From: Hydractinia symbiolongicarpus
Taxonomy: Eukaryota > Cnidaria > Hydrozoa > Anthoathecata > Hydractiniidae
Length of the DNA stretch: 64,000 bases
NCBI RefSeq assembly: GCF_029227915.1
Contig: NC_079885.1
Span: 1,922,001 to 1,986,000 of the forward strand
Direction: 5' to 3'
Shown: piece after piece, positions 33,151 through 48,100 of the stretch
How the letters are laid out: each line of letters starts with the position of its first letter
Numbering within the stretch: position 1 is the first letter of the stretch
Translations under genes and position numbers: made by a program
Notes under the pieces: generated by a model
What the model was told of the DNA's origin: nothing
Seen by the model: only the letters and a program-made list of their open reading frames with translations
Databases searched by the model: none

Positions 33151-36100
33151 TTGGGAAATGAGTTTACTCCCTGGGTACTTTCTTTGTATACTTTTGACTA
33201 TACGGGCCGAGTCCAGGATTTACGGAAAATCGCAGGTTTTCGTTTGCCGGCGATTAAACTTCTTTTATTCAGCGTCTCATCAAAAATGAAAACATTTTTA
33301 AAAACTACAAGTCTCATGCGTTTTAGTGGTGAAAAAGTAATTTAAAAAATCGTTCGGGAAATGAGTTTACTCCCTGGGTACTTTCTTTGTATACTTTTGA
33401 CTATACGGGCCAAGCCCGGGATTTACGGGAAATCGCGGGTTTTCGTTTGCCGGCGATTAAACTTCTTTTATTCAGCGTCTCATCAAAAATGAAAACATTT
33501 TTAAAAACTGCAAGTCTTATGCGTTTTAGTGGTGAAAAATTAATTTAAAAAATCGTTCTGGAAATGAGTTTACTCCCTGGGTACTTTCTTTGTATACTTT
33601 TGACTATACGGGCCGAGTCCGGGATTTACGGGAAATCGCAGGTTTTCGTTTGCCGGCGATTAAACTCCTTTTATTCAGCGTCTCATCAAAAATGAAAACA
33701 TTCTTAAAAACTACAAATCTCATGCGTTTTAGTGGTGAAATAATAATTTAAAAAAACGTTTGGGAAATGAGTTTACTCCCTGGGTACTTTCTTTGTATAC
33801 TTTTGACTATACGGGCCAAGCCGGGATTTACGGGAAATCGCGGGTTTTCGTTTGCCGGCGATTAAACTTCTTTTATTCAGCGTCTCATCAAAAATGAAAA
33901 CATTTTTCAAAACTACAAGTCTTATGCGTTTTAGTGGTGAAAAAGTAATTTAAAAAATCGTTCGGGAAATGAGTTTACTCCCTGGGTACTTTCTTTGTAT
34001 ACTTTTGACTAAACGGGCCAAGCCCGGGATTTACGGGAAATCGCGGGTTTTCGTTTGCCGGCGATTAAACTTTTTTTTATTCAGCGTCTCATCAAAAATG
34101 AAAACATTTTTAAAAACTACAAGTCTTATGCGTTTTAGTGGTGAAAAAATAATTTAAAAAATCGTTCTGGAAATGAGTTTACTCCCTGGGTACTTTCTTT
34201 GTATACTTTTGACTATACGGGCCGAGTCCGGGATTTACGGGAAATCGGAGGTTTTCGTTTGCCGGCGAATAAACTGCTTTTATTCAGCGTCTCATCAAAA
34301 ATGAAAACATTCTTGAAAACTACAAGTCTCTTGCGTTTTAGTGGTGAAAAATTAATTTAAAAATTCGTTTGGGAAATGAGTTTACTCCCTGGGTACTTTC
34401 TTTGTATACTTTTGACTATACGGGCCGAGTCCAGGATTTACGGAAAATCGCAGGTTTTCGTTTGCCAGCGATTAAACTTCTTTTATTCAGCGTCTCATCA
34501 AAAATGAAAACATTTTTAAAAACTACAAGTCTCATGCGTTTTAGTGGTGAAAAAGTAATTTAAAAAATCGTTCGGGAAATGAGTTTACTCCCTGGGTACT
34601 TTCTTTGTATACTTTTGACTATACGGGCCAAGCCCGGGATTTACGGGAAATCGCGGGTTTTCGTTTGCCGGCGATTAAACTTCTTTTATTCAGCGTCTCA
34701 TCAAAAATGAAAACATTTTTAAAACCTGCAAGTCTTATGCGTTTTAGTGGTGAAAAAATAATTTAAAAAATCGTTCTGGAAATGAGTTTACTCCCTGGGT
34801 ACTTTCTTTGTATACTTTTGACTATACGGGCCGAGTCCGGGATTTACGGGAAATCGCAGGTTTTCGTTTGCCGGCGATTAAACTGCTTTTATTCAGCGTC
34901 TCATCAAAAATGAAAACATTCTTAAAAACTACAAATCTCATGCGTTTTAGTGGTGAAATAATAATTTAAAAAAAACGTTTGGGAAATGAGTTTACTCCCT
35001 GGGTACTTTCTTTGTATACTTTTGACTATACGGGCTGAGTCCAGGATTTACGGGAAATCGCAGGTTTTCGTTTGCCGGCCATTAAACTTCTTTTATTCAG
35101 CGTCTCATCAAAAATGAAAAGATTTTTAAAAACTACAAGTCTCATGCGTTTTAGTGGTGAAAAAGTAATTTAAAAAATCGTTCGGGAAATGAGTTTACTC
35201 CCTGGGTACTTTCTTTGTATACTTTTGACTATACCGGCCAAGCCGGGATTAACGGGAAATCGCGGGTTTTCGTTTGCCGGCGATTAAACTTCTTTTATTC
35301 AGCGTCTCATCAAAAATGAAAACATTTTTAAAAACTACAAGTCTTATGCGTTTTAGTGGTGAAAAAGTAATTTAAAAAATCGTTCGGGAAATGAGTTTAC
35401 TCCCTGGGTACTTTCTTTGTATACTTTTGACTATACGGGCCAAGCCCGGGATTTACGGGAAATCGCGGGTTTTCGTTTGCCGGCGATTAAACTTCTTTTA
35501 TTCAGCGTCTCATCAAAAATAAAAACATTTTTAAAAACTACAAGTCTTATGCGTTTTAGTGGTGAAAAAATAATTTAAAAAATCGTTCTGAAAATGAGTT
35601 TACTCCCTGGGTACTTTCTTTGTATACTTTTGACTATACGGGCCGAGTCCGGGATTTACGGGAAATCGCAGGTTTTCGTTTGCCGGCGATTAAACTGCTT
35701 TTATTCAGCGTCTCATCAAAAATGAAAACATTCTTGAAAACTACAAGTCTCATGCGTTTTAGTGGTGAAATAATAATTTAAAAAATCGTTTGGGAAATGA
35801 GTTTACTCCCTGGGTACTTTCTTTGTATACTTTTGACTATACGGACTGAGTCCAGGATTTACGGGAAATCGCAGGTTTTCGTTTTCCGGCCATTAAACTT
35901 CTTTTATTCAGCGTCTCATCAAAAATGAAAACATTTTTAAAAACTACAAGTCTCATGCGTTTTAGTGGTGAAAAAGTAATTTAAAAAATCGTTCGGGAAA
36001 TGAGTTTACTCCCTGGGTACTTTCTTTGTATACTTTTGACTATACGGGCCAAGCCGGGATTTACGGGAAATAGCGGGTTTTCGTTTGCCGGCGATTAAAC

Positions 36101-39100
36101 TTCTTTTATTCAGCGTCTCATCAAAAATGAAAACATTTTTAAAAACTACAAGTCTCATGCGTTTTAGTGGTGAAATAATAATTTAAAAAAACGTTTGGGA
36201 AATGAGTTTACTCCCTGGGTACTTTCTTTGTATACTTTTGACTATACGGGCTGAGTCCAGGATTTACGGGAAATCGCAGGTTTTCGTTTGCCGGCCATTA
36301 AACTTCTTTTATTCAGCGTCTCATCAAAAATGAAAAGATTTTTAAAAACTACAAGTCTCATGCGTTTTAGTGATGAAAAAGTAATTTAAAAAATCGTTCG
36401 GGAAATGAGTTTACTCCCTGGGTACTTTCTTTGTATACTTTTGACTATACCGGCCAAGCCGGGATTAACGGGAAATCGCGGGTTTTCGTTTGCCGGCGAT
36501 TAAACTTCTTTTATTCAGCGTCTCATCAAAAATGAAAACATTTTTAAAAACTACAAGTCTTATGCGTTTTAGTGGTGAGAAAGTAATTTAAAAAATCGTT
36601 CGGGAAATGAGTTTACTCCCTGGGTACTTTCTTTGTATACTTTTGACTATACGGGCCAAGCCCGGGATTTACGGGAAATCGCGGGTTTTCGTTTGCCGGC
36701 GATTAAACTTCTTTTATTCAGCGTCTCATCAAAAATAAAAACATTTTTAAAAACTACAAGTCTTATGCGTTTTAGTGGTGAAAAAATAATTTAAAAAATC
36801 GTTCTGAAAATGAGTTTACTCCCTGGGTACTTTCTTTGTATACTTTTGACTATACGGGCCAAGCCGGGATTTACGGGAAATCGCGGGTTTTCGTTTGCCG
36901 GCGATTAAACTTCTTTTATTCAGCGTCTCATCAAAAATGAAAACATTTTTAAAAACTACAAGTCTTATGCGTTTTAGTGGTGAAAAAGTAATTTAAAAAA
37001 TCGTTCGGGAAATGAGTTTACTCCCTGGGTACTTTCTTTGTATACTTTTGACTATGCGGGCCAAGCCCGGGATTTACGGGAAATCGCGGGTTTTCGTTTG
37101 CCGGCGATTAAACTTTTTTTATTCAGCGTCTCATCAAAAATGAAAACATTTTTAAAAACTACAAGTCTTATGCGTTTTAGTGGTGAAAAAATAATTTAAA
37201 AAATCGTTCTGGAAATGAGTTTACTCCCTGGGTACTTTCTTTGTATACTTTTGACTATACGGGCCGAGTCCGGGATTTACGGGAAATCGCAGGTTTTCGT
37301 TTGCCAGCGAATAAACTGCTTTTATTCAGCGTCTCATCAAAAATGAAAACATTCTTGAAAACTACAAGTCTCATGCGTTTTAGTGGTGAAAAAATAATTT
37401 AAAAATTCGTTTGGGAAATGAGTTTACTCCCTGGGTACTTTCTTTGTATACTTTTGACTATACGGGCCGAGTCCAGGATTTACGGAAAATCGCAGGTTTT
37501 CGTTTGCCGGCGATTAAACTTCTTTTATTCAGCGTCTCATCAAAAATGAAAACATTTTTAAAAACTACAAGTCTCATGCGTTTTAGTGGTGAAAAAGTAA
37601 TTTAAAAAATCGTTCGGGAAATGAGTTTACTCCCTGGGTACTTTCTTTGTATACTTTTGACTATACGGGCCAAGCCCGGGATTTACGGGAAATCGCGGGT
37701 TTTCGTTTGCCGGCGATTAAACTTCTTTTATTCAGCGTCTCATCAAAAATGAAAACATTTTTAAAAACTACAAGTCTTATGCGTTTTAGTGGTGAAAAAA
37801 TAATTTAAAAAATCGTTCTGGAAATGAGTTTACTCCCTGGGTACTTTCTTTGTATACTTTTGACTATACGGGCCGAGTCCGGGATTTACGGGAAATCGCA
37901 GGTTTTCGTTTGCCGGCGATTAAACTGCTTTTATTCAGCGTCTCATCAAAAATGAAAACATTCTTGAAAACTACAAGTCTCATGCGTTTTAGTGGTGAAA
38001 TAATAATTTAAAAAATCGTTTGGGAAATGAGTTTACTCCCTGGGTACTTTCTTTGTATACTTTTGACTATACGGGCTGAGTCCAGGATTTACGGGAAATC
38101 GCAGGTTTTCGTTTGCCGGCCATTAAACTTCTTTTATTCAGCGTCTCATCAAAAATGAAAACATTTTTAAAAACTACAAGTCTCATGCGTTTTAGTGGTG
38201 AAAAAGTAATTTAAAAAATCGTTCGGGAAATGAGTTTACTCCCTGGGTACTTTCTTTGTATACTTTTGACTATACGGGCCAAGTCGGGATTTACGGGAAA
38301 TCGCGGGTTTTCGTTTGCCGGCGATTAAACTTCTTTTATTCAGCGTCTCATCAAAAATGAAAACATTTTTAAAAACTACAAGTCTTATGCGTTTTAGTGG
38401 TGAAAAAGTAATTTAAAAAATCGTTCGGGAAATGAGTTTACTCCCTGGGTACTTTCTTTGTATACTTTTGACTAAACGGGCCAAGCCCGGGATTTACGGG
38501 AAATCGCGGGTTTTCGTTTGCCGGCGATTAAACTTTTTTTATTCAGCGTCTCATCAAAAATGAAAACATTTTTAAAAACTACAAGTCTCATGCGTTTTAG
38601 TGGTGAAAAAGTAATTTAAAAAATCGTTCGGGAAATGAGTTTACTCCCTGGGTACTTTCTTTGTATACTTTTGACTATACGGGCCAAGTCGGGATTTACG
38701 GGAAATCGCGGGTTTTCGTTTGCCGGCGATTAAACTTCTTTTATTCAGCGTCTCATCAAAAATGAAAACATTTTTAAAAACTACAAGTCTTATGCGTTTT
38801 AGTGGTGAAAAAGTAATTTAAAAAATCGTTCGGGAAATGAGTTTACTCCCTGGGTACTTTCTTTGTATACTTTTGACTAAACGGGCCAAGCCTGGGATTT
38901 ACGGGAAATCGCGGGTTTTCGTTTGCCGGCGATTAAACTTTTTTTATTCAGCGTCTCATCAAAAATGAAAACATTTTTAAAAACTACAAGTCTTATGCGT
39001 TTTAGTGGTGAAAAAATAATTTAAAAAATCGTTCTGGAAATGAGTTTACTCCCTGGGTACTTTCTTTGTATACTTTTGACTATACGGGCCGAGTCCGGGA

Positions 39101-42100
39101 TTTACGGGAAATCGCAGGTTTTCGTTTGCCGGCGAATAAACTGCTTTTATTCAGCGTCTCATCAAATATGAAAACATTCTTGAAAACTACAAGTCTCATG
39201 CGTTTTAGTGGTGAAAAATTAATTTAAAAATTCGTTTGGGAAATGAGTTTACTCCCTGGGTACTTTCTTTGTATACTTTTTACTATACGGGCCGAGTCCA
39301 GGATTTACGGAAAATCGCAGGTTTTCGTTTGCCGGCGATTAAACTTCTTTTATTCAGCGTCTCATCAAAAATGAAAACATTTTTAAAAACTACAAGTCTC
39401 ATGCGTTTTAGTGGTGAAAAAGTAATTTAAAAAATCGTTCGGGAAATGAGTTTACTCCCTGGGTACTTTCTTTGTATACTTTTGACTATACGGGCCAAGC
39501 CCGGGATTTACGGGAAATCGCGGGTTTTCGTTTGCCGGCGATTAAACTTCTTTTATTCAGCGTCTCATCAAAAATGAAAACATTTTTAAAAACTGCAAGT
39601 CTTATGCGTTTTAGTGGTGAAAAAATAATTTAAAAAATCGTTCCGGAAATGAGTTTACTCCCTGGGTACTTTCTTTGTATACTTTTGACTATACGGGCCG
39701 AGTCCGGGATTTACGGGAGATCGCAGGTTTTTGTTTGCCGGCGATTAAACTGCTTTTATTCAGCGTCTCATCAAAAATGAAAACATTCTTAAAAACTACA
39801 AATCTCATGCGTTTTAGTGGTGAAAAAATAATTTAAAAAATCGTTCTGGAAATGAGTTTACTCCCTGGGTACTTTCTTTGTATACTTTTGACTATACGGG
39901 CCGAGTCCGGGATTTACGGGAGATCGCAGGTTTTTGTTTGCCGGCGATTAAACTGCTTTTATTCAGCGTCTCATCAAAAATGAAAACATTCTTAAAAACT
40001 ACAAATCTCATGCGTTTTAGTGGTGAAATAATAATTTAAAAAAACGTTTGGGAAATAAGTTTACTCCCTGGGTACTTTCCTTGTATACTTTTGACTATAC
40101 GGGCTGAGTCCAGGATTTACGGGAAATCGCAGGTTTTCGTTTGCCGGTCATTAAACTTCTTTTATTCAGCGTCTCATCAAAAATGAAAAGATTTTTAAAA
40201 ACTACAAGTCTCATGCGTTTTAGTGGTGAAAAAGTAATTTAAAAAATCGTTCGGGAAATGAGTTTACTCCCTGGGTACTTTCTTTGTATACTTTTGACTA
40301 TACCGGCCAAGCCGGGATTAACGGGAAATCGCGGGTTTTCGTTTGCCGGCGATTAAACTTCTTTTATTCAGCGTCTCATCAAAAATGAAAACATTTTTAA
40401 AAACTACAAGTCTTATGCGTTTTAGTGGTGAAAAAGTAATTTAAAAAATCGTTCGGGAAATGAGTTTACTCCCTGGGTACTTTCTTTGTATACTTTTGAC
40501 TATACGGGCCAAGCCCGGGATTTACGGGAAATCGCGGGTTTTCGTTTGCCGGCGATTAAACTTCTTTTATTCAGCGTCTCATCAAAAATAAAAACATTTT
40601 TAAAAACTACAAGTCTTATGCGTTTTAGTGGTGAAAAAATAATTTAAAAAATCGTTCTGAAAATGAGTTTACTCCCTGGGTATTTTCTTTGTATACTTTT
40701 GACTATACGGGCCGAGTCCGGGATTTACGGGAAATCGCAGGTTTTCGTTTGCCGGCGATTAAACTGCTTTTATTCAGCGTCTCATCAAAAATGAAAACAT
40801 TTTTAAAAACTACAAGTCTTATGCGTTTTAGTGGTGAAAAAATAAATTAAAAAATCGTTCTGGAAATGAGTTTACTCCCTGGGTACTTTCTTTGTATACT
40901 TTTGACTATACGGGCCGAGTCCGGGATTTACGGGAAATCGCAGGTTTTCGTTTGCCGGCGAATAAACTGCTTTTATTCAGCGTCTCATCAAATATGAAAA
41001 CATTCTTGAAAACTACAAGTCTCATGCGTTTTAGTGGTGAAAAATTAATTTAAAAATTCGTTTGGGAAATGAGTTTACTCCCTGGGTACTTTCTTTGTAT
41101 ACTTTTGACTATACGGGCCGAGTCCGGGATTTACGGGAAATCGCAGGTTTTCGTTTGCCGGCGAATAAACTGCTTTTATTCAGCGTCTCATCAAATATGA
41201 AAACATTCTTGAAAACTACAAGTCTCATGCGTTTTAGTGGTGAAAAATTAATTTAAAAATTCGTTTGGGAAATGAGTTTACTCCCTGGGTACTTTCTTTG
41301 TATACTTTTGACTATACGGGCCGAGTCCAGGATTTACGGAAAATCGCAGGTTTTCTTTTGCCGGCGATTAAACTTCTTTTATTCAGCGTCTCATCAAAAA
41401 TGAAAACATTTTTCAAAACTACAAGTCTCATGCGTTTTAGTGGTGAAAAAGTAATTTAAAAAATCGTTCGGGAAATGAGTTTACTCCCTGGGTACTTTCT
41501 TTGTATACTTTTGACTATACGGGCCAAGCCCGGGATTTACGGGAAATCGCGGGTTTTCGTTTGCCGGCGATTAAACTTCTTTTATTCAGCGTCTCATCAA
41601 AAATGAAAACATTTTTAAAAACTGCAAGTCTTATGCGTTTTAGTGGTGAAAAAATAATTTAAAAAATCGTTCTGGAAATGAGTTTACTCCCTGGGTACTT
41701 TCTTTGTATACTTTTGACTATACGGGCCGAGTCCGGGATTTACGGGAGATCGCAGGTTTTTGTTTGCCGGCGATTAAACTGCTTTTATTCAGCGTCTCAT
41801 CAAAAATGAAAACATTCTTAAAAACTACAAATCTCATGCGTTTTAGTGGTGAAATAATAATTTAAAAAAACGTTTGGGAAATGAGTTTACTCCCTGGGTA
41901 CTTTCCTTGTATACTTTTGACTATACGGGCTGAGTCCAGGATTTACGGGAAATCGCAGGTTTTCGTTTGCCGGTCATTAAACTTCTTTTATTCAGCGTCT
42001 CATCAAAAATGAAAAGATTTTTAAAAACTACAAGTCTCATGCGTTTTAGTGGTGAAAAAGTAATTTAAAAAATCGTTCGGGAAATGAGTTTACTCCCTGG

Positions 42101-45100
42101 GTACTTTCTTTGTATACTTTTGACTATACCGGCCAAGCCGGGATTAACGGGAAATCGCGGGTTTTCGTTTGCCGGCGATTAAACTTCTTTTATTCAGCGT
42201 CTCATCAAAAATGAAAACATTTTTAAAAACTACAAGTCTTATGCGTTTTAGTGGTGAAAAAGTAATTTAAAAAATCGTTCGGGAAATGAGTTTACTCCCT
42301 GGGTACTTTCTTTGTATACTTTTGACTATACGGGCCAAGCCCGGGATTTACGGGAAATCGCGGGTTTTCGTTTGCCGGCGATTAAACTTCTTTTATTCAG
42401 CGTCTCATCAAAAATAAAAACATTTTTAAAAACTACAAGTCTTATGCGTTTTAGTGGTGAAAAAATAATTTAAAAAATCGTTCTGAAAATGAGTTTACTC
42501 CCTGGGTATTTTCTTTGTATACTTTTGACTATACGGGCCGAGTCCGGGATTTACGGGAAATCGCAGGTTTTCGTTTGCCGGCGATTAAACTGCTTTTATT
42601 CAGCGTCTCATCAAAAATGAAAACATTTTTAAAAACTACAAGTCTTATGCGTTTTAGTGGTGAAAAAATAATTTAAAAAATCGTTCTGGAAATGAGTTTA
42701 CTCCCTGGGTACTTTCTTTGTATACTTTTGACTATACGGGCCGAGTCCGGGATTTACGGGAAATCGCAGGTTTTCGTTTGCCGGCGAATAAACTGCTTTT
42801 ATTCAGCGTCTCATCAAATATGAAAACATTCTTGAAAACTACAAGTCTCATGCGTTTTAGTGGTGAAAAATTAATTTAAAAATTCGTTTGGGAAATGAGT
42901 TTACTCCCTGGGTACTTTCTTTGTATACTTTTGACTATACGGGCCGAGTCCAGGATTTACGGAAAATCGCAGGTTTTCGTTTGCCGGCGATTAAACTTCT
43001 TTTATTCAGCGTCTCATCAAAAATGAAAACATTTTTAAAAACTACAAGTCTCATGCGTTTTAGTGGTGAAAAAGTAATTTAAAAAATCGTTCGGGAAATG
43101 AGTTTACTCCCTGGGTACTTTCTTTGTATACTTTTGACTATACGGGCCAAGCCCGGGATTTACGGGAAATCGCGGGTTTTCGTTTGCCGGCGATTAAACT
43201 TCTTTTATTCAGCGTCTCATCAAAAATGAAAACATTTTTAAAAACTGCAAGTCTTATGCGTTTTAGTGGTGAAAAAATAATTTAAAAAATCGTTCTGGAA
43301 ATGAGTTTACTCCCTGGGTACTTTCTTTGTATACTTTTGACTATACGGGCCGAGTCCGGGATTTACGGGAGATCGCAGGTTTTTGTTTGCCGGCGATTAA
43401 ACTGCTTTTATTCAGCGTCTCATCAAAAATGAAAACATTCTTAAAAACTACAAATCTCATGCGTTTTAGTGGTGAAATAATAATTTAAAAAAACGTTTGG
43501 GAAATGAGTTTACTCCCTGGGTACTTTCCTTGTATACTTTTGACTATACGGGCTGAGTCCAGGATTTACGGGAAATCGCAGGTTTTCGTTTGCCGGTCAT
43601 TAAACTTCTTTTATTCAGCGTCTCATCAAAAATGAAAAGATTTTTAAAAACTACAAGTCTCGTGCGTTTTAGTGGTGAAAAAGTAATTTAAAAAATCGTT
43701 CGGGAAATGAGTTTACTCCCTGGGTACTTTCTTTGTATACTTTTGACTATACCGGCCAAGCCGGGATTAACGGGAAATCGCGGGTTTTCGTTTGCCGGCG
43801 ATTAAACTTCTTTTATTCAGCGTCTCATCAAAAATGAAAACATTTTTAAAAACTACAAGTCTTATGCGTTTTAGTGGTGAAAAAGTAATTTAAAAAATCG
43901 TTCGGGAAATGAGTTTACTCCCTGGGTACTTTCTTTGTATACTTTTGACTATACGGGCCAAGCCCGGGATTTACGGGAAATCGCGGGTTTTCGTTTGCCG
44001 GCGATTAAACTTCTTTTATTCAGCGTCTCATCAAAAATAAAAACATTTTTAAAAACTACAAGTCTTATGCGTTTTAGTGGTGAAAAAATAATTTAAAAAA
44101 TCGTTCTGAAAATGAGTTTACTCCCTGGGTATTTTCTTTGTATACTTTTGACTATACGGGCCGAGTCCGGGATTTACGGGAAATCGCAGGTTTTCGTTTG
44201 CCGGCGATTAAACTGCTTTTATTCAGCGTCTCATCAAAAATGAAAACATTCTTGAAAACTACAAGTCTCATGCGTTTTAGTGGTGAAATAATAATTTAAA
44301 AAATCGTTTGGGAAATGAGTTTACTCCCTGGGTACTTTCTTTGTATACTTTTGACTATACGGACAGAGTCCAGGATTTACGGGAAATCGCAGGTTTTCGT
44401 TTGCCGGCCATTAAACTTCTTTTATTCAGCGTCTCATCAAAAATGAAAACATTTTTAAAAACTACAAGTCTCATGCGTTTTAGTGGTGAAAAAGTAATTT
44501 AAAAAATCGTTCGGGAAATGAGTTTACTCCCTGGGTACTTTCTTTGTATACTTTTGACTATACGGGCCAAGCCGGGATTTACGGGAAATAGCGGGTTTTC
44601 GTTTGCCGGCGATTAAACTTCTTTTATTCAGCGTCTCATCAAAAATGAAAACATTTTTAAAAACTACAAGTCTCATGCGTTTTAGTGGTGAAATAATAAT
44701 TTAAAAAAACGTTTGGGAAATGAGTTTACTCCCTGGGTACTTTCTTTGTATACTTTTGACTATACGGGCTGAGTCCAGGATTTACGGGAAATCGCAGGTT
44801 TTCGTTTGCCGGCCATTAAACTTCTTTTATTCAGCGTCTCATCAAAAATGAAAAGATTTTTAAAAACTACAAGTCTCATGCGTTTTAGTGGTGAAAAAGT
44901 AATTTAAAAAATCGTTCGGGAAATGAGTTTACTCCCTGGGTACTTTCTTTGTATACTTTTGACTAAACGGGCCAAGCCCGGGATTTACGGGAAATCGCGG
45001 GTTTTCGTTTGCCGGCGATTAAACTTTTTTTATTCAGCGTCTCATCAAAAATGAAAACATTTTTAAAAACTACAAGTCTTATGCGTTTTAGTGGTGAAAA

Positions 45101-48100
45101 AATAATTTAAAAAATCGTTCCGGAAATGAGTTTACTCCCTGGGTACTTTCTTTGTATACTTTTGACTATACGGGCCGAGTCCGGGATTTACGGGAAATCG
45201 CAGGTTTTCGTTTGCCGGCGAATAAACTGCTTTTATTCAGCGTCTCATCAAATATGAAAACATTCTTGAGAACTACAAGTCTCATGCGTTTTAGTGGTGA
45301 AAAATTAATTTAAAAATTCGTTTGGGAAATGAGTTTACTCCCTGGGTACTTTCTTTGTATACTTTTGACTATACGGGCCGAGTCCAGGATTTACGGAAAA
45401 TCGCAGGTTTTCGTTTGCCGGCGATTAAACTTCTTTTATTCAGCGTCTCATCAAAAATGAAAACATTTTTAAAAACTACAAGTCTCATGCGTTTTAGTGG
45501 TGAAAAAGTAATTTAAAAAATCGTTCGGGAAATGAGTTTACTCCCTGGGTACTTTCTTTGTATACTTTTGACTATACGGGCCAAGCCCGGGATTTAAGGG
45601 AAATCGCGGGTTTTCGTTTGCCGGCGATTAAACTTCTTTTATTCAGCGTCTCATCAAAAATGAAAACAATTTTAAAAACTGCAAGTCTTATGCGTTTTAG
45701 TGGTGAAAAAATAATTTAAAAAATCGTTCTGGAAATGAGTTTACTCCCTGGGTACTTTCTTTGTATACTTTTGACTATACGGGCCGAGTCCGGGATTTAC
45801 GGGAGATCGCAGGTTTTTGTTTGCCGGCGATTAAACTGCTTTTATTCAGCGTCTCATCAAAAATGAAAACATTCTTAAAAACTACAAATCTCATGCGTTT
45901 TAGTGGTGAAATAATAATTTAAAAAAACGTTTGGGAAATGAGTTTACTCCCTGGGTACTTTCCTTGTATACTTTTGACTATACGGGCTGAGTCCAGGATT
46001 TACGGGAAATCGCAGGTTTTCGTTTGCCGGTCATTAAACTTCTTTTATTCAGCGTCTCATCAAAAATGAAAAGATTTTTAAAAACTACAAGTCTCATGCG
46101 TTTTAGTGGTGAAAAAGTAATTTAAAAAATCGTTCGGGAAATGAGTTTACTCCCTGGGTACTTTCTTTGTATACATTCGACTATGCGGGCCAAGCCCGGG
46201 ATTTACGGGAAATCGCGGGTTTTCGTTTTCCGGCGATTAAACCGCTTTCAGTAAGCGTCTCATCAAAAATGAAAACATTTTTAAAAACTGCAAGTCTCAT
46301 GCGTTTTAGTGGTGAAAAAAAAATTTAAAAAATCGTTCGGGAAATGAGTTTACTCCCTGGGTACTTTCTTTGTATACATTCGACTATACGGGCCAAGCCC
46401 CTGATTTACGGGAAAACGCGGGATTTCGTTTGCCGGCGATTAAACCTCTTTCATTAAGCGTCTCATCAAAAATGAAAACATTTTTGAAAACTACAAGTCT
46501 CATGCGTTTTAGTGGTGAAAAAGTAATTTAAAAAATCGTTCGGGAAATGAGTTTACTCCCTGGGTACTTTCTTTGTATACTTTTGACTATACGGGCCAAG
46601 CCCGGGATTTACGGGAAATCGCGGGTTTTCGTTTGCCGGCGATTAAACTTCTTTTATTCAGCGTCTCATCAAAAATGAAAACATTTTTAAAAACTGCAAG
46701 TCTTATGCGTTTTAGTGGTGAAAAAATAATTTAAAAAATCGTTCTGGAAATGAGTTTACTCCCTGGGTACTTTCTTTGTATACTTTTGACTATACGGGCC
46801 GAGTCCGGGATTTACGGGAGATCGCAGGTTTTTGTTTGCCGGCGATTAAACTGCTTTTATTCAGCGTCTCATCAAAAATGAAAACATTCTTAAAAACTAC
46901 AAATCTCATGCGTTTTAGTGGTGAAATAATAATTTAAAAAAACGTTTGGGAAATGAGTTTACTCCCTGGGTACTTTCCTTGTATACTTTTGACTATACGG
47001 GCTGAGTCCAGGATTTACGGGAAATCGCAGGTTTTCGTTTGCCGGTCATTAAACTTCTTTTATTCAGCGTCTCATCAAAAATGAAAAGATTTTTAAAAAC
47101 TACAAGTCTCATGCGTTTTAGTGGTGAAAAAGTAATTTAAAAAATCGTTCGGGAAATGAGTTTACTCCCTGGGTACTTTCTTTGTATACTTTTGACTATA
47201 CCGGCCAAGCCGGGATTAACGGGAAATCGCGGGTTTTCGTTTGCCGGCGATTAAACTTCTTTTATTCAGCGTCTCATCAAAAATGAAAACATTTTTAAAA
47301 ACTACAAGTCTTATGCGTTTTAGTGGTGAAAAAGTAATTTAAAAAATCGTTCGGAAAATGAGTTTACTCCCTGGGTACTTTCTTTGTATACTTTTGACTA
47401 TACGGGCCAAGCCCGGGATTTACGGGAAATCGCGGGTTTTCGTTTGCCGGCGATTAAACTTCTTTTATTCAGCGTCTCATCAAAAATAAAAACATTTTTA
47501 AAAACTACAAGTCTTATGCGTTTTAGTGGTGAAAAAATAATTTAAAAAATCGTTCTGGAAATGAGTTTACTCCCTGGGTATTTTCTTTGTATACTTTTGA
47601 CTATACGGGCCGAGTCCGGGATTTACGGGAAATCGCAGGTTTTCGTTTGCCGGCGATTAAACTGCTTTTATTCAGCGTCTCATCAAAAATGAAAACATTC
47701 TTGAAAACTACAAGTCTCATGCGTTTTAGTGGTGAAATAATAATTTAAAAAATCGTTTGGGAAATGAGTTTACTCCCTGGGTACTTTCTTTGTATACTTT
47801 TGACTATACGGACAGAGTCCAGGATTTACGGGAAATCGCAGGTTTTCGTTTGCCGGCCATTAAACTTCTTTTATTCAGCGTCTCATCAAAAATGAAAACA
47901 TTTTTAAAAACTACAAGTCTCATGCGTTTTAGTGGTGAAAAAGTAATTTAAAAAATCGTTCGGGAAATGAGTTTACTCCCTGGGTACTTTCTTTGTATAC
48001 TTTTGACTATACGGGCCAAGCCGGGATTTACGGGAAATAGCGGGTTTTCGTTTGCCGGCGATTAAACTTCTTTTATTCAGCGTCTCATCAAAAATGAAAA

